Source: Betaproteobacteria bacterium
GTDB taxonomy: Bacteria; Pseudomonadota; Gammaproteobacteria; Burkholderiales; CAIKXV01
NCBI GenBank assembly: GCA_947456915.1
Contig: CANGUQ010000324.1
Span: 1 to 5,033, forward strand
Direction: 5' to 3'
DNA: 5,033 nucleotides
Shown here: positions 5,007 through 5,033 of the stretch, in pieces
Numbering within the stretch: position 1 is the first letter of the stretch
Layout: every line of letters starts with the position of its first letter
Translations under genes and position numbers: made by a program
Notes under the pieces: generated by a model
Database searches by the model: none
Told to the model about the DNA's origin: nothing
Seen by the model: only the letters and a program-made list of their open reading frames with translations

Positions 5007-5033
5007 ATGCACGAGTGGATCGAGGTGGTGAAC
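5007..5033 (+). CDS. Start of an unidentified gene, cut by the window edge
   Basis: An ATG with a strong ribosome site opens a frame reading MHEWIEVVN before the window ends. Nine residues are too few to name a family. It is divergent from the MmgE/PrpD gene with 149 bp between the start codons, an arrangement common for regulator-target pairs and also for oppositely transcribed catabolic units. The operator-like repeats directly upstream suggest regulated expression. Confidence 0.6.

Noticed and set aside
1..5033. tRNA or rRNA genes, CRISPR arrays, transposase genes and integration sites
   Set aside because: I looked for cloverleaf-like segments, evenly spaced repeats, transposase motifs and flanking inverted repeats with target duplications, and found none.

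Overview
The window reads as ordinary chromosomal DNA from a GC-rich Gram-negative bacterium, roughly two-thirds G+C by eye with strong G/C at third codon positions. The best guess is a betaproteobacterium of the Burkholderiales (Alcaligenaceae or Comamonadaceae type). The main reason is an orphan Bug/TctC-type periplasmic binding protein next to catabolic enzymes, an arrangement typical of that order. This placement is inference; there is no rRNA or other marker.

Layout: three genes run rightward, one runs leftward, and a fifth rightward gene is cut by the right edge. (1) 109-1251 +: a fold-type II PLP enzyme of the threonine synthase family whose N-terminus lacks the usual cysteine pairs. 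(2) 1486-2253 +: an Asp/Glu racemase-superfamily protein closest to maleate isomerases, with both catalytic cysteines. (3) 2386-3375 +: a secreted tripartite tricarboxylate transporter (TTT) receptor. (4) 3433-4857 -: an MmgE/PrpD-family protein, convergent with the receptor gene. (5) 5007-5033 +: nine codons of a gene divergent from the MmgE/PrpD gene, identity unknown. The start codons chosen for all five have plausible or strong Shine-Dalgarno sequences, and these trim the longest reading frames of genes 1-4 by 19, 66, 35 and 37 codons.

Non-coding stretches are all shorter than 300 bp. The 1252-1485 gap carries a short hairpin and a cluster of CGCAGCACC repeats. The 2254-2385 gap carries two near-identical 10-bp palindromes 22 bp apart. 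The 57-bp convergent gap holds a hairpin. The 149-bp divergent region 4858-5006 holds a short AT-rich palindrome and two inverted repeats that look like operators.

How the genes may work together: the receptor would capture an organic acid in the periplasm. The racemase/isomerase-family and MmgE/PrpD-family enzymes both belong to families that act on di- or tricarboxylates (isomerisation, epimerisation, decarboxylation, hydration/dehydration). The PLP enzyme would handle an amino-acid substrate or product. A small catabolic locus for a carboxylic acid or amino-dicarboxylic acid is reasonable, but the substrate cannot be read from the sequence. I see no mobile element, CRISPR array, tRNA or rRNA, and no clear sign of a wholly new system. 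The most useful leads are the unassigned enzyme combination and the operator-like architecture of the divergent region.
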